From positions 992,001-1,056,000 of the forward strand of contig OX637802.1 in NCBI GenBank assembly GCA_951802425.1: a DNA stretch of 64,000 nucleotides, given 5' to 3'. Below the pieces are notes generated by a model. That model made no database searches and was not told the DNA's origin. It saw nothing but the letters and a program-made list of their open reading frames with translations. Source of the DNA: Clavaria fumosa (lineage: Eukaryota; Basidiomycota; Agaricomycetes; Agaricales; Clavariaceae). Each line of letters begins with the position of its first letter. Within the stretch, counting starts at the first letter, position 1. Below, one piece after another: positions 38,801 through 48,610 of the stretch. The position numbers and the translations under genes are program-made.

Positions 38801-39061
38801 TGGACGCGTGTCTGCAAGGAACATCAAAAGATCAGTAAAAAACGCGAGGTGTTCCAGCACAACGAACTCCCGGAGGGCCTTGCAGTATTCTTCCCAGTGG
38901 TAATGCTCGTGTTCTGCTGTTGGAACGGAGGACGGTTCTGGTGTCCAATCTGGGGACCCGCAATCCAGTAATATCCGGACGTCGTCAATTTGCAACAAGT
39001 AAGCAAGTGGTGTAGTACGGCGACAGCGAGCAGCGCCAGATAGAGGGATAAAAGTTATCAT
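35857..39061 (-). CDS. CFT2: Cleavage and polyadenylation factor subunit CFT2/CPSF100
   Basis: Non-catalytic metallo-beta-lactamase/beta-CASP partner of YSH1 in 3'-end processing; 930 residues. Eight in-phase exons: 38868-39061, 38462-38811, 38120-38392, 37739-38048, 36777-37683, 36574-36720, 36341-36523, 35857-36285. The start MITFIPLSGAARCRRTTPLA with RILLDCGSPDW is the family N-terminus. The nuclease zinc motif is degenerate (LLSHGDLAHAGLYA instead of HxHxDH), as is typical for CPSF100. ITPFNAGHTLGGTIWKIRS and ILITDADRANV follow. An acidic insert (DEDESDSESDSDEEENEVEQD) interrupts the beta-CASP region. The second intron (38393-38461) starts with GC rather than GT; keeping phase requires it. 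An in-frame ATG further upstream (39139) is possible but the family start favours 39061. Confidence 0.94.
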
Positions 39062-39418
39062 AGGAACGCGGTGAAGAGAGGTAGGTGTAGGTAGACGCGG
39101 GGAGGTCACGCGCTTTGGCTTGCTATACGTGAATTGCACATTTTGTACATTGTCTCTGTCAACACCATCTCCAATGTCATACTCCCTTGTACTGGTAGCG
39201 CTGGTTGCAATCTGATTTTGAAGGTCTTTCCTAGTTGTGCTATTGATTACATGCAGAGTTATCTACAGGATTGCAAAACAGTGAGTCAGTGACAGTTCAG
39301 CTGTCTGATTAGAGCTGAAGAATGTGCCCAAATAGCGTTATCAAAGCCAGGGCTCATTGAGCTCTGCCCAGCCTCACGCCCAGTCCTCCCAACGACAGAA
39401 GTCACAGAATTCTTGAAT
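39062..39418. promoter_or_regulatory. Divergent promoter between CFT2 and the HD-domain gene
   Basis: 357 bases separate the two start codons on opposite strands. No clear TATA box or repeated site is seen. A short coding-like stretch before 39,419 could be an upstream exon of the HD gene, but no splice supports it. Confidence 0.45.
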
Positions 39419-40474
39419 ATGCCCTACCCGACACCCCAGGAAGTGAAGGTGATCAAGGCAGCAGAGGTGCTCATGGAGCAGGCGATGTCAAGGTGTGATC
39501 CATCTCACGACCTGCACCATGGTCCGTTGTTTGCGTAGCCCTTTTTTCGCCAATCCAGAGCAGGTATTTGACGCGGGATACCATCTTGACAGTGTACCGT
39601 GTCCGAAGTACCGCCTTGTCCATCGCTCGTGCCGTCTCGCACGACTCAGGCGTGTCACTCAAGCCGCCTGACCTCCTCACTGTCGAACTCGCCGCCCTTC
39701 TCCATGACATCCTAGACAGAAAATACCACGTTGCACTCTCGTCTTTGTCTTCGTCCTCCTCTGCCATGCCGAGCGCGTTCGATTTCCTTTCCTCGTTCTT
39801 CCACGCCGTGTCGGCGCAGCACGGCGTGGACCTCATCAGCGACGGGCGCGCACGCGAGGTTGCCAGGATCGTCGAAAACGTCTCCTGGACAACCGAGCGG
39901 ACGCTCAGGGAGACCGGCTCCCTCGAAGACTGGCACCGCGATTGCATCGAGCTTCATTGTGTGCAGGACGCCGACAGACTGGACGCCATCGGCGCATTTG
40001 GTGAGCGCTGTCTTTTAGCCTTCCCCTTTTTCTTCTGTGATCTGCAACTCCAGCCCCTCTCCAAATGCGTTTACTGACATCCTTATTTCTCCGCAGGCAT
40101 TCTGCGGTGTGCTGCATACAGCGCCGTGACGAACCGGTGAGTTCCTTCTATTCAGTCTGCCGGGTCTCTGCGAAAGATGACAATGCTTTGTGCCTTTCAC
40201 TCAGTCCGCTCCATATACCCCCTGGTCGGCCCAACGAAGGGAACACCGCGATTGCTCATTTTCATGACAAGCTGCTGCACATCCGCGACGCACTCAAGAC
40301 GGAGCCAGGGAGACGAATGGGCGAGAGGCGTCATGCGCTGGTCGGTTTCTTTTCCGTCGCCCAATGGGTTCCCCTCCAACTTTGTTGACGACATGTGTGG
40401 GCTAGCTCCTTGAATTCGTCAAGTCCATTGAAGATGAATACAATGAAAACCTTGATGGGCTGTGTGTATCATGA
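39419..40474 (+). CDS. HD-domain metal-dependent phosphohydrolase
   Basis: 251 residues from five in-phase exons: 39419-39521, 39593-40000, 40097-40136, 40205-40340, 40406-40474. The HD-superfamily signature is complete: SHDLHHVYRVRSTALSIARA (first His), VELAALLHDILDRKYH (HD) and CVQDADRLDAIGAFGI (Asp). AVTNRP and HFHDKLLHIRDALKTEPGRR follow, as in YedJ-like HD proteins, whose physiological substrate is generally not established. A Ser-rich insert follows the HD motif. The protein should be soluble, with no signal peptide visible. The exon joins rest on phase and family motifs, and the start on the first ATG of the frame. Confidence 0.85.
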
Positions 40475-40648
40475 GATGCCACAATACCTTTGGTAATCAG
40501 GTTTTGGCATTGGCTGTTCCATGGTGGTTAAGTGACACACGGTACTTCCATCCATCGCAAGACTTGAAAACTGGCTTGGGGATCTGTGAGTTTATTATAC
40601 ATTAAACATATGCAATGCCACTCTTAAGACCTTTCCGAAATTTATCTG

Positions 40649-40908
40649 TAGATCCTCACAGGCTTCGCCGGCGAGCACGATGCGCTCGGTCAGCGCGGAG
40701 GCGAGAAAGCCGTTTCCGAGCCGTGCGAGGGCCATGCGGGCCTCGGTCGCAAAGTTCTCCGGCGGGGTGCGCTGGGGAGAGAGGGCATGGCGAGGTATTC
40801 GGCGGGACGGAAGACGGCGAGGTATGTTCCGATGAGGGAGACAGTAGGTTCAATATAGAGGAGGAACAATCGGTATGGGAAGAAGGGCATTGTAGACGGG
40901 GAGCTCAT
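40649..40908 (-). pseudogene. Broken tandem copy of the DUF7704-like membrane protein gene
   Basis: The start, MSSPSTMPFFPYRLFLLYIE followed by SLIGTYLAVFRPAEYLAM, closely matches the neighbouring intact gene at 41282-41764. Similarity then continues in another frame (ENFATEARMALARLGN and LASALTERIVLAGEA), so a frameshift lies near 40,790. The second half of the domain, including the last membrane spans, is missing. A CCCCAG just before the shift could mimic a splice acceptor, but no matching donor restores the family sequence. Confidence 0.7.
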
Positions 40909-41281
40909 GATACATGAAACCAAAATGGTTGCCCCTGGTCTTAAACTTTGTCCACTTATAAGGTGGGGCGTGTAATTCAAACTGTCATTGGCGGGGTCAA
41001 ACGGGAGTCATTGTACATCAAATTACAATATCTGCAAATTCCTGTGATCCGGAGGAAGGGAGAACTCACAAGATGATAGACGAGTTAATCATACATTGGG
41101 AAATCTAGCCTGATCCTCGAAACGTATTCGAAATGGATCCTCTTCGCAGACTACACCACAATATATACCCTGACCACAGCCGTTCATCGTCTCACTTCAT
41201 GGAAATCAGCAATGAAGAGGAAACCATGCAAGAGTTGGGCTTACGATGAATTCCAGGGTATTGCGCCTCTCAGGGTGCATG
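40909..41281. other. Spacer between the broken and intact DUF7704-like copies
   Basis: 373 bases with no supported gene. It should contain the 3' UTR of the intact copy and old promoter sequence of the broken one. Confidence 0.4.
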
Positions 41282-41764
41282 CTAGGCGCGCTTCTCCTCG
41301 ACTCCGCTGCTGAGACCAATCCCGAGCAGGAAGCACGTCCGCAGCGCCGCACCAAGGTAGACGAAGCCCAAACTACCCCAGCACATCGCGTTCCACTCCC
41401 ACACCCGCCAGTACACCCCAGCCCCGAGCGGCGCCATCGTCGCCAGGTGCCCAAAGTCCGCGATCAGCATGCACGACAGGAGGTGGCGCCACGTCGTGGT
41501 GGACGACGCGCCGGTGAGCACGAAGCGCTCGAACAGCGCGAAGACGAGATAGAGGTTTCCGAGCTGGGCGAGAGCCATGTGGATCTCGGTCGATAAGGGC
41601 CCCAGCGAGGATGCGCTGGAGAAGGTGAGCATGGCGAGGTACTCGGCGGGGCGGAAGACGGCGTAGTACGTTCCGACGAGGGAGGCGATAGGTTCTATGT
41701 AGAGGAAGAACAGTCGGTATGGGAAGAAGGGTATTGCAGACGGGGAGTTTTTGAGAGAAGGCAT
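41282..41764 (-). CDS. Small integral membrane protein, DUF7704-like
   Basis: 160 residues, single exon. The sequence FFPYRLFFLYIEPIASLVG followed by TYYAVFRPAEYL, MALAQLGNLYLVFALFERFV, LLSCMLIADFGHLATMAPLG and the last span AMCWGSLGFVYLGAALRTCF gives four predicted membrane segments. I recognise this as a fungal family of unknown function (recalled as DUF7704); no reaction or pathway is known to me. The ATG at 41764 was chosen because the family motif starts about a dozen residues later. An earlier in-frame ATG (41878) would add 38 residues without family support. A broken tandem copy lies just downstream on the same strand. Confidence 0.72.
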   Translation of the reverse strand: MPSLKNSPSAIPFFPYRLFFLYIEPIASLVGTYYAVFRPAEYLAMLTFSSASSLGPLSTEIHMALAQLGNLYLVFALFERFVLTGASSTTTWRHLLSCMLIADFGHLATMAPLGAGVYWRVWEWNAMCWGSLGFVYLGAALRTCFLLGIGLSSGVEEKRA

Positions 41765-41968
41765 GGTGTGTGAAATCAAACAAGTGATTGCCGTGGGTGT
41801 CGACTTCGCAACATTTGCAAGCCAGTTGCTTACATAAATACTCGGGTGGCTGTGACCAGAGTCATATGCGTTGCTCATGTTTGTATCGACTGGTTACATA
41901 AGCAAACACACTGTGACTTAATTTTCTTTTTTTTTGGGCGCCGAGTCCAAAACGACCAACCGCCGACT

Positions 41969-44870
41969 ATGTCCCGCTTTTTCAGGCGGGCTGGCGAGTC
42001 TGACTCTTCCTCTGGTTCCGACGATTCCGAGATTGAAGAGCTCGGTGTCGACCAACCTGCCCCCTCGACCTCGACCCGTACCGCATCTGGCTTCGCGCGT
42101 CGCGGAAGTGGCTCGGAATCCAGCTCCTCCTCTTCAGAGGCGTCCGGTGCATCTGAGAAGAAGTCAGCAAGCGAATCCGAAGATGAGAGCGAAGATGACG
42201 CTGTCAAACGGGTTCCGCTGCGGGCAATTGACAAGCGGATGCACCTGATGGAAACAATCGGCGCAGCCATGGAGAACGCGCAAAAAATCAACGATTGGGT
42301 TGCGATTTCGAACGGTAAGCTCCCCCTTTCTTTGGCTGATACCGCTGTCTAATTGTATTTTGCAGAATTCGATAAGTTCACTCGCATCGTACAGCGACAA
42401 CACAACGTTGCCGAACCCGCGGCGCCACTTTACATTAGTACGTTATTAGACCTTGAGAACTCCCTGACGAACGCCGTTGCAAAAGAGAAGGAGGCCAAAA
42501 AGAAAATGAATGCGACCAATGCACGTGCTCTCACCGCCGTGAAATCAAGGGTCAAGAAAGCCGTGAAGGAGTATGAAAAAGACATTAAGCGGTATCAAAC
42601 CGTAAGTTTTTGTCCCGTCGCCCCTTTGTCTTTTTTCTGAAGCTCTTGTTAGGATCCAGAAGCTTTCAAGAGAGAATATACTGCGTTGGTCTCGCCTGAT
42701 GTACCTGTGCGAGTTACGAAACCTACCAAAAAGGATATGGACGAAGGCGATGACGACGACGTGTACACCACAGTAGGGAAAGGCGGAAAAGCCATTCAAT
42801 TCACCACAGAAGCCATATTCAAGAACCTTCAACAAGTGCAGGAGGCCCGAGGAAAAAAGGTGTGTAATCTCCCAAAATCTCCAGATTGAAGCGTCGCTGA
42901 CAATAACCAGAACACCGACCGCGCAGAACAAATTCGTATTCTTGAAAAGCTGCTGGAAGTTGCCGTTACTCCTTACCAACGGATCCGTGTTCTTCTGGCG
43001 CTCATATCCTCACGATTCGACTACAACTCCTCGGTCGCCACCTACATGCCAATAGAACTCTGGCTGTCAGCACAAGCTGAAATTGACCAATTGGTTGCCG
43101 TCGTCGCTTCTGACTCTTCTTACTCCGTGCAAGAAATCACACTGGACTACGACGAGCTTGCTGAACGCACACCAGAGACTGAGAAAGACGGCGTGGTTCG
43201 GATACGAGGTAGCATCATCAGTTTCGTGGATCGACTCGACGATGAGTTCACGAAAAGCCTGCAAAGTATCGACCCCCACGGTAACGAATACGTCGATCGG
43301 CTGAAGGACGAGAAAGTCTTGTATTGCACAATTTGCCGAGCTCAAGCTTTCTACGAACAGATAAAGGAGCGGGAACCGCTCTCCCGAGTCATCATACGGC
43401 GTTTGGAACACATTTACTGCAAGGTTTGCATGACTCGTTGCGAAACACTGCGCCACTCCCATTTTGCTAATCGCGTCCCCTGTCATGCAGCCAGATGCCG
43501 TCGTGCAAGCTCTCGAAGCGGCGGTGTCCTCCTCGGAGCTCAAACCTCAGTTCACACTGTCCACGCAAGCGACGACATCCGGGCTCATCCACGGGCTCTG
43601 CACGCACCTATACAAATCCGGCAGCTCCCTCCTGCGCACCCGTGCGATGCTGTGCCACATCTACCACCATGCGCTGCACAACGACTTCTTCTCCGCGCGG
43701 GACATGCTGCTCATGTCGCATCTGCAGGAGTCGATCCACTCCGCGGACGTCGCGACGCAGATCCTGTACAACCGCACGGTCGTGCAGCTCGGGCTGTGCG
43801 CGTTCCGGTGCGGGCTCATCCGCGAGGCGCAGGCGACGCTGCAGGAGATCTTCACGACGCAGCGCGTGAAGGAGCTGCTCGCGCAGGGGATGCACCAACA
43901 GCGCTTCCAAACGCTCACGCCCGAACAGGAGAAGACGGAGCGGCAGCGGCAGCTGCCGTTCCACATGCACATCAACACGGAGCTGCTCGAGGCGGCGTTC
44001 CTCGTGTCGAGCATGCTCGTCGAGATCCCGCTCCTCGCGAGCATCGACTCCGAGGAGCAGAAGCGCAAGGCGATCTCAAAGCCGTTCCGCCGGCTCCTCG
44101 ACTTTGCGGACCGCCAGGTGTTCTCTGGCCCGCCTGAGAGCACGCGCGACCACATTATGCAGGCCAGCAAGGCGCTGCAGGACGGCGAGTGGGAGCTGTG
44201 CCGCGACTTGGTGCAGAGCATCAAGATATGGAGTCTGATGCCCGAAGCGGCGGCCGTGAAAGAGATGCTTGCCAAGTACGTCCCCCTCTTCCCCCTCTTC
44301 TCTCTCAGGTGCTGATGAGCGGCGATCAGGCGCATCCAAGAACAAGGACTCCGTACATACCTATTCACATACGCGCCGCACTACAGCACGCTCTCGCTCG
44401 CGCTGCTCGCGCGCACGTTCTCGTTGCCGCTGCGCACGGTCACGTCAGTTGTCTCCAAGATGATCTGGAACGACGAGCTGTCCGCGTCGCTCGACCAGGC
44501 GGCGGCGGTCGTCGTCTTTCACCGCGTCGACCTGTCGCACATGCAGCAGCTTGCCCTACTCGTCGCGGATAAAGTCGCTGTCATGGTCGAGCAGAACGAG
44601 AAAGCGGTGGATGGGAAACTCGGTGGCGGAAACAGTGGTTGGGCGGATCGTGGCGAGACGGCTAAAGGGGAAAAGCGGGGCGAGCAGTTACAAGAACGTC
44701 GAGGGCGCAGTGAGCGGGGGAAAACATCAACATCTCGCGGTTCGTTTTCCCCACCCTCCATCCCCTTTTTGTTAATAGCGCTTGCAGGCACTGGTAACCG
44801 TGGAAGAGGGACACGATTTGCGCAAGGCTTAGGAAATCAAATGGGCCATGCATTACAAAGAGCACGTTAA
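41969..44870 (+). CDS. NIP1: Translation initiation factor eIF3 subunit c (NIP1)
   Basis: Core subunit of eIF3, which bridges the 40S ribosome with eIF1, eIF5 and the ternary complex; 859 residues. Seven in-phase exons: 41969-42314, 42366-42601, 42653-42859, 42911-43423, 43491-44275, 44330-44739, 44788-44870. The N-terminus MSRFFRRAGESDSSS with long Ser/Glu acidic runs is the eIF1/eIF5-binding region. The body carries eIF3c blocks (AMENAQKINDWVAISNEFDK, RIRVLLALISSRFDYN, LCHIYHHALHNDFFSARDML, YNRTVVQLGLCAFRCGLIRE) and a C-terminal PCI domain (RTYLFTYAPHYSTLSLALLA, FSLPLRTVTSVVSKMIWN). The tail is Arg/Gly-rich (GNRGRGTRFAQGLGNQMG). Coding sequence in exons 5 and 6 is strongly GC-biased at third positions, as expected for a highly expressed gene. 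Confidence 0.95.
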
Positions 44871-44912
44871 GATTGAGACGCAGGATACAAGACTGTTTCT
44901 ACGGTCAAAAGA

Positions 44913-46134
44913 TTATTGCCTTCTGCTGCATCTCTCACTTGGTCGTGTAATAGCGTTCTGCGATGTATCTGCGGGGAATTCAGTTGACGGCTGAAGAGAT
45001 ATAGATGAATCGTACCCTTCGCCCGCCCAGAGGGTAACTAAACTGGCGGCGACAGCGGCCATGGTCGGTTTATCCCATTCCGGTTTATCCCAATCAAGAT
45101 ATGCACAGTATACTATGGTGCCAAGGACTCCGACATTGACTGGTGATTCAATGATTGTAGTGAACAGTTGAGTCGTGGAATGATGACGTACCCAGACCCA
45201 CGAGTCCTCCCATAACGCCTGGTCTCCAAACCAGATTGTTCAGCTGCTTGTAGGCGGCGGATCCTTCCTCCTTCGCTTTCCTCTGAGCCTCTTTGCCTTC
45301 GGGGGTCTTACTATACTGCTCAGCTGCCAAACCTTCTCCGGCCAAAAGGGCAATGAGTCCAGCAGTTGTCCCTGTCACCACTCGCTGATCCCACGACCTG
45401 TCCCAATTCTGGTAACCGTAATATCCCACAATCCCAAAGACGCCAAGGTTGACTGGCACAATTAAAGTTCAACATAAAAATTATGAACAAACGTAACTGA
45501 ACACGAACCAACACCAAGTAAACCGCCAAGATAGCCAGGCCTTAGTATAACTTCACGTAGGTGCTTGTAAATCGCAGAGCCTTCTTGCCTCGCTCTCTTC
45601 TCCGCGGCCTTTCCTTCCGGAGTCCGGCGGCAAGCTTCAGCGACATACCCTTCAGCAGCCACGAGGAATAAAGCAGCAGCAATGGTGGACGAGACGACGG
45701 ACGGGCTTCGGCGATATTCGGGGTAGATGTAGAATGCACGACCAATGCCAGAGAGGAGTCCGACATTCACTAGAGAATGGGTCAGCAAACTGAATGGGCA
45801 ACTCAGGTGGAGGGCGTGCACACACCTAAGCCGACGAGGCCGCCAGCCACACTTGGACGCAAAGCATATTCCTTCAGAGTTTCCCACATTTGGGACCCTT
45901 CTTGCTCGATATCATGTAAACGCTGAGCTCTGTGATTCGGGTCGTTCGCCGACGGAGAGTAGGGCCGCCTGTCAGGGCCCCCTTTGTGGATATCATTTGT
46001 GTCTAGGTTGAGCAACCGAGGATCTGGATGAGGCTATGAGACAAGCATGAGCACTGTTGTGGGATGCATTGAGAAGGACTTACTTGCTGAGAGAGAGGAG
46101 GAGCGTTTGTGGCAGCGACTGAAGCGTAAGACAT
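44913..46134 (-). CDS. Membrane-associated protein made of tandem exon-encoded modules (unknown function)
   Basis: 333 residues; five in-phase exons: 46084-46134, 45826-46033, 45515-45769, 45192-45452, 44913-45139. Exons 3, 4 and 5 encode homologous modules, each bounded by phase-1 introns. Each module begins VN(V/L)G, runs through a hydrophobic stretch (GLLSGIGRAFYIYPEY; GVFGIVGYYGYQNWD; GVLGTIVYCAYLDWD), a second one ending AAEGYVAEA, LAGEGLAAEQ or WAGEGYDSS, then TPEGKxAxxxAxxEGSAxYK and a closing RPGxxGGLxG. The last module is truncated and diverged. The N-terminus (SQMWETLKEYALRPSVAGGL) carries the half-module that precedes the first boundary. Two hydrophobic segments per module suggest several membrane passes. 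I do not recognise the family. A TATAAAAA element lies 46 bases upstream, and the 3' end nearly touches NIP1. Confidence 0.75.
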
Positions 46135-46179
46135 GGGAAGGAGTGAGTGAGAGAAAAGGAATGGCTTTTGCAAGGCTCC

Positions 46180-46187
46180 TTTTTATA
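46180..46187 (-). promoter_or_regulatory. TATA box of the tandem-module gene
   Basis: TATAAAAA on the minus strand, 46 bases before the ATG at 46134, consistent with a short leader. Confidence 0.55.
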
Positions 46188-46228
46188 TTGTGGGGGTCAT
46201 ACGGTGAATGACATCATTGCCTGTCCCG

Positions 46229-46301
46229 TGACGTCATTTCATGTGACTGTAAATCACGTGATTAATTTATTTCCACGTGATGTTAATCGTTGATGCACGT
46301 G
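46229..46301. promoter_or_regulatory. Shared promoter with a CRE palindrome and three E-boxes
   Basis: In the 198-base gap between two divergent genes there is a perfect TGACGTCA palindrome (46229-46236, CRE/ATF-type bZIP site) and three CACGTG E-boxes (46255-46260, 46274-46279, 46296-46301) at about 20-base intervals. The spacing suggests cooperative or same-face binding; the factors are not known. Confidence 0.6.
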
Positions 46302-46332
46302 AAGTGATCTGCTCTTTGGCTTGTACTGCACG

Positions 46333-47247
46333 ATGAGCGCGTCGACAACCGAACCCTCCGCTGAACTAACCGATGCACCCCCGCCGCCTCAGCCCGTTCC
46401 TCCTTTGCAGGTTCTGTACTGCGCTGGTTCGTCAGTGCTCTTTCTCTGCCTTCCAGATTCGCGCTCACCATAAATCGGCACCACCCCAGTCTGCACCCTA
46501 CCCCCGGAGTACTGCGAGTTCGGATCGAGCCTAACACGTTGCAAGGAATGGCTGCACAAGGAACGTCTAGATCTGTATGAGCGGTACTACTCCGCCGGTG
46601 AGCCCTTGCCCCTTCGGTTTCCTCCTTACTCGTATCATTGGACTGATATGCGGCGACAGAGGCGCTCCAGGCCAAACTCGGAACGCTCAGTATCGAGGCG
46701 CAGTTCAAGCTGGAACAAGAGACTGCGAAGAAGGAGGCCAAGGCGGAAGCCAAGGCTGATGCTGCCCTCAAGAAAAAACTAGTGCGTTGTTCATCATTTT
46801 CCTTGGAGCTCAAAGCTCGTATGCTTACATCCTTCCACCAGGCATCACAAGTACACCATCATTCATTATTGACCGCTGGCCCCTCATTCCTCTCCGCAGA
46901 TAACGATTAAGCGTATTGAACGCAACAAAAGGAAGCATATGACGTCTATTCACGGACTTGATGCCTTTGGTCCGTATCTCTTCAGGTCGCTATCACCCAT
47001 GCCACTCCTCACATCGACTGTGAACACAGGCATAGACCTCAAGAAAGCCGCGAAATTCTTTGCTCAGAAATTCGCGACAGGGTCATCTGTGACCAAGAAT
47101 GCGCAGGGCATGGACGAGATCGTCGTCCAGGGCGACGTCAGCGATGATATCATCGAGATGATAGAGGGACAGGTGGGGTTGCTGAAGGGCGTTCCTGCTG
47201 ACAATGTGGAACTTGTGGAAGAAAAAAAGAAGAAAGCTGAAGAGTGA
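46333..47247 (+). CDS. TMA22: Translation machinery-associated protein 22 (DENR)
   Basis: Ribosome recycling and re-initiation factor that acts with MCT-1/Tma20; 206 residues. Six in-phase exons: 46333-46426, 46490-46597, 46660-46781, 46842-46850 (only 9 bases, coding Ala-Ser-Gln), 46900-46969, 47030-47247. The N-terminal part has the family Cys motif LYCAVCTLPPEYCEFGSS with LTRCKEWL. A coiled-coil-like Lys/Ala stretch leads to the SUI1/eIF1-like domain: ITIKRIERNKRKHMTSIHGL, FGIDLKKAAKFFAQKFATGS and EIVVQGDVSDDIIEMI. The microexon is needed to keep family residues and phase between two normal-length introns (60 and 49 bases). It shares a short divergent promoter with the tandem-module gene. 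Confidence 0.92.
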
Positions 47248-47711
47248 GTGGCAGCTGCGATTACACAGACAAGGAAGCAGTTGGATCTTGCGAGACTTGT
47301 AATCACCTCAGCTTTGCAGCATGCATTAAGCTGGTATGATGAGTAACTACATAACAGCCATAAAGAGTGTTTAAAAGATAGTCTGATGGTTCAATAGGAG
47401 AGGCGATAAAGGCGGAGCATAGGGAAGCAAGATGAGGGGACTATGATGGAATGATGAGGATGCCGAGGCGAGGGCTGCAGGAAAATGTGCCTGGCTTATT
47501 CCCGAACATAAGTGCGACTATATTTGTCAACGGCGCCGGTTGGGTTACCGTAAATTGTTAGCGCATGTTGGCAAGATTGGGTCTACACCACATTGTCGCT
47601 CGATGATTTCTCGCCCTGACTGTGCCAAATACCTCAAACGCTCAAAGCAAGACAACTATACCGTATCACGACTTTTTGTAAACCACCCATACTGTGGTTG
47701 ACTTTGGTTTG
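47248..47711. other. Start of the accessory region, no gene
   Basis: 3' flank of TMA22 followed by unique noncoding sequence up to the first repeat block. No protein, RNA gene or repeat is recognised. Confidence 0.4.
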
Positions 47712-47835
47712 CTTGGCGGTCCATTGTATAAGACCTTTGCCGGCATCCGACTTCACGCGCTTCCTGGGGCAAAGTCACACTTTCCCTTGTCGTAGCTGGC
47801 AATCTCTTACCCTTTACGACGTCTTTGGATCAGTA
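47712..47835 (+). repeat. Repeat R2, copy a
   Basis: About 124 bases nearly identical to 53211-53324 in the same orientation (for example the shared AAGACCTTTGCCGGCATCC and CTTTACGACGTCTTTGGATC). Here it is joined directly to repeat R1 at a TA dinucleotide, whereas in copy b a complete membrane protein gene lies between them. Confidence 0.85.
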
Positions 47836-48610
47836 CCCCAGATGATAGGAACGATAAAGGTGAGCCAAACTAGTCGTCAGAGGGCAACTCCACCTTGCTG
47901 CCGCCGTGCTTTAATCATAAACAACATCAGGACCCTAGATTGTGACAAGTCTAGCAGGACTGATACAAGCCTGGCGTCAGAAGAACGGACTGGATGTTTA
48001 TCACGAGTGAAGGCTGTCTTATACGTGAATGTGTTCGGGAGGCGAAGAACGAAGAGAATGTCCTTAATTGTTTCATTTTGCTTGATAGAAGTTACATTGC
48101 TGTACGTGAACCCGTATCGTTCGATCAGCCAGCGTAAAAGTGAAAGGATGGAAGCCAGGACCAGTCCGCAGGAGGGCTATTGTGACAGGAACGAAGCAAC
48201 CGGAGTGTGGCGGTACACTTACCTGAGCCTAACTCGTAGTACTAGTAGTACTGGTCGTTCTGTGGGGCGCAAGAGTTGACATGCCAGTGGCGGCCGCTGG
48301 CATGTCAACTCTTCTAAGATGAGTCTGTGATGATTTGCTTTTACTGATAATGATATACTGTATAGTCACCGCATCCCCACTCGATAGGCGCGTTTACCAG
48401 CGCTAGCCGTGATACCAGCAATCGCCCGTGCGCTGCATAGTGGGGATGGGCACGAAGGTATCTCTTGCCAGTGGTGGGCGCATATTTTGCAGCGCACGTC
48501 GAATTTCACCTCGGTCTTGTGACGTTCTTGGGCGCTTTGCAAAACTCGCGGCAACCAACATAACCTAGAGGTGGTCGAGCGAATGATGGATGTGCAGTGC
48601 CTTCGCATCA
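47836..48610 (+). repeat. Repeat R1, copy a
   Basis: About 775 bases with high identity to 55898-56664 in the same orientation, with small insertions and deletions. It contains a conserved hairpin (48272-48312) and, near its end, a segment also found diverged at 52036-52195. No intact gene is inside. The left edge coincides with the R2 junction. Confidence 0.85.
48272..48312. repeat. 41-base near-perfect hairpin inside R1a
   Basis: Arms of 20 bases around a single G: AGAGTTGACATGCCAGTGGC pairs with the following arm apart from one position that remains a G-U pair in RNA. The corresponding hairpin in R1b keeps the pairing with different bases. Confidence 0.85.

Noticed and set aside
43046..44137. 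Continuation of a frame across the NIP1 intron at 43424, giving an Arg/His/Ala-rich protein
   Set aside because: The conserved eIF3c sequence continues in another frame after a normal GT-AG intron; the read-through protein is an artefact of GC-rich codons.
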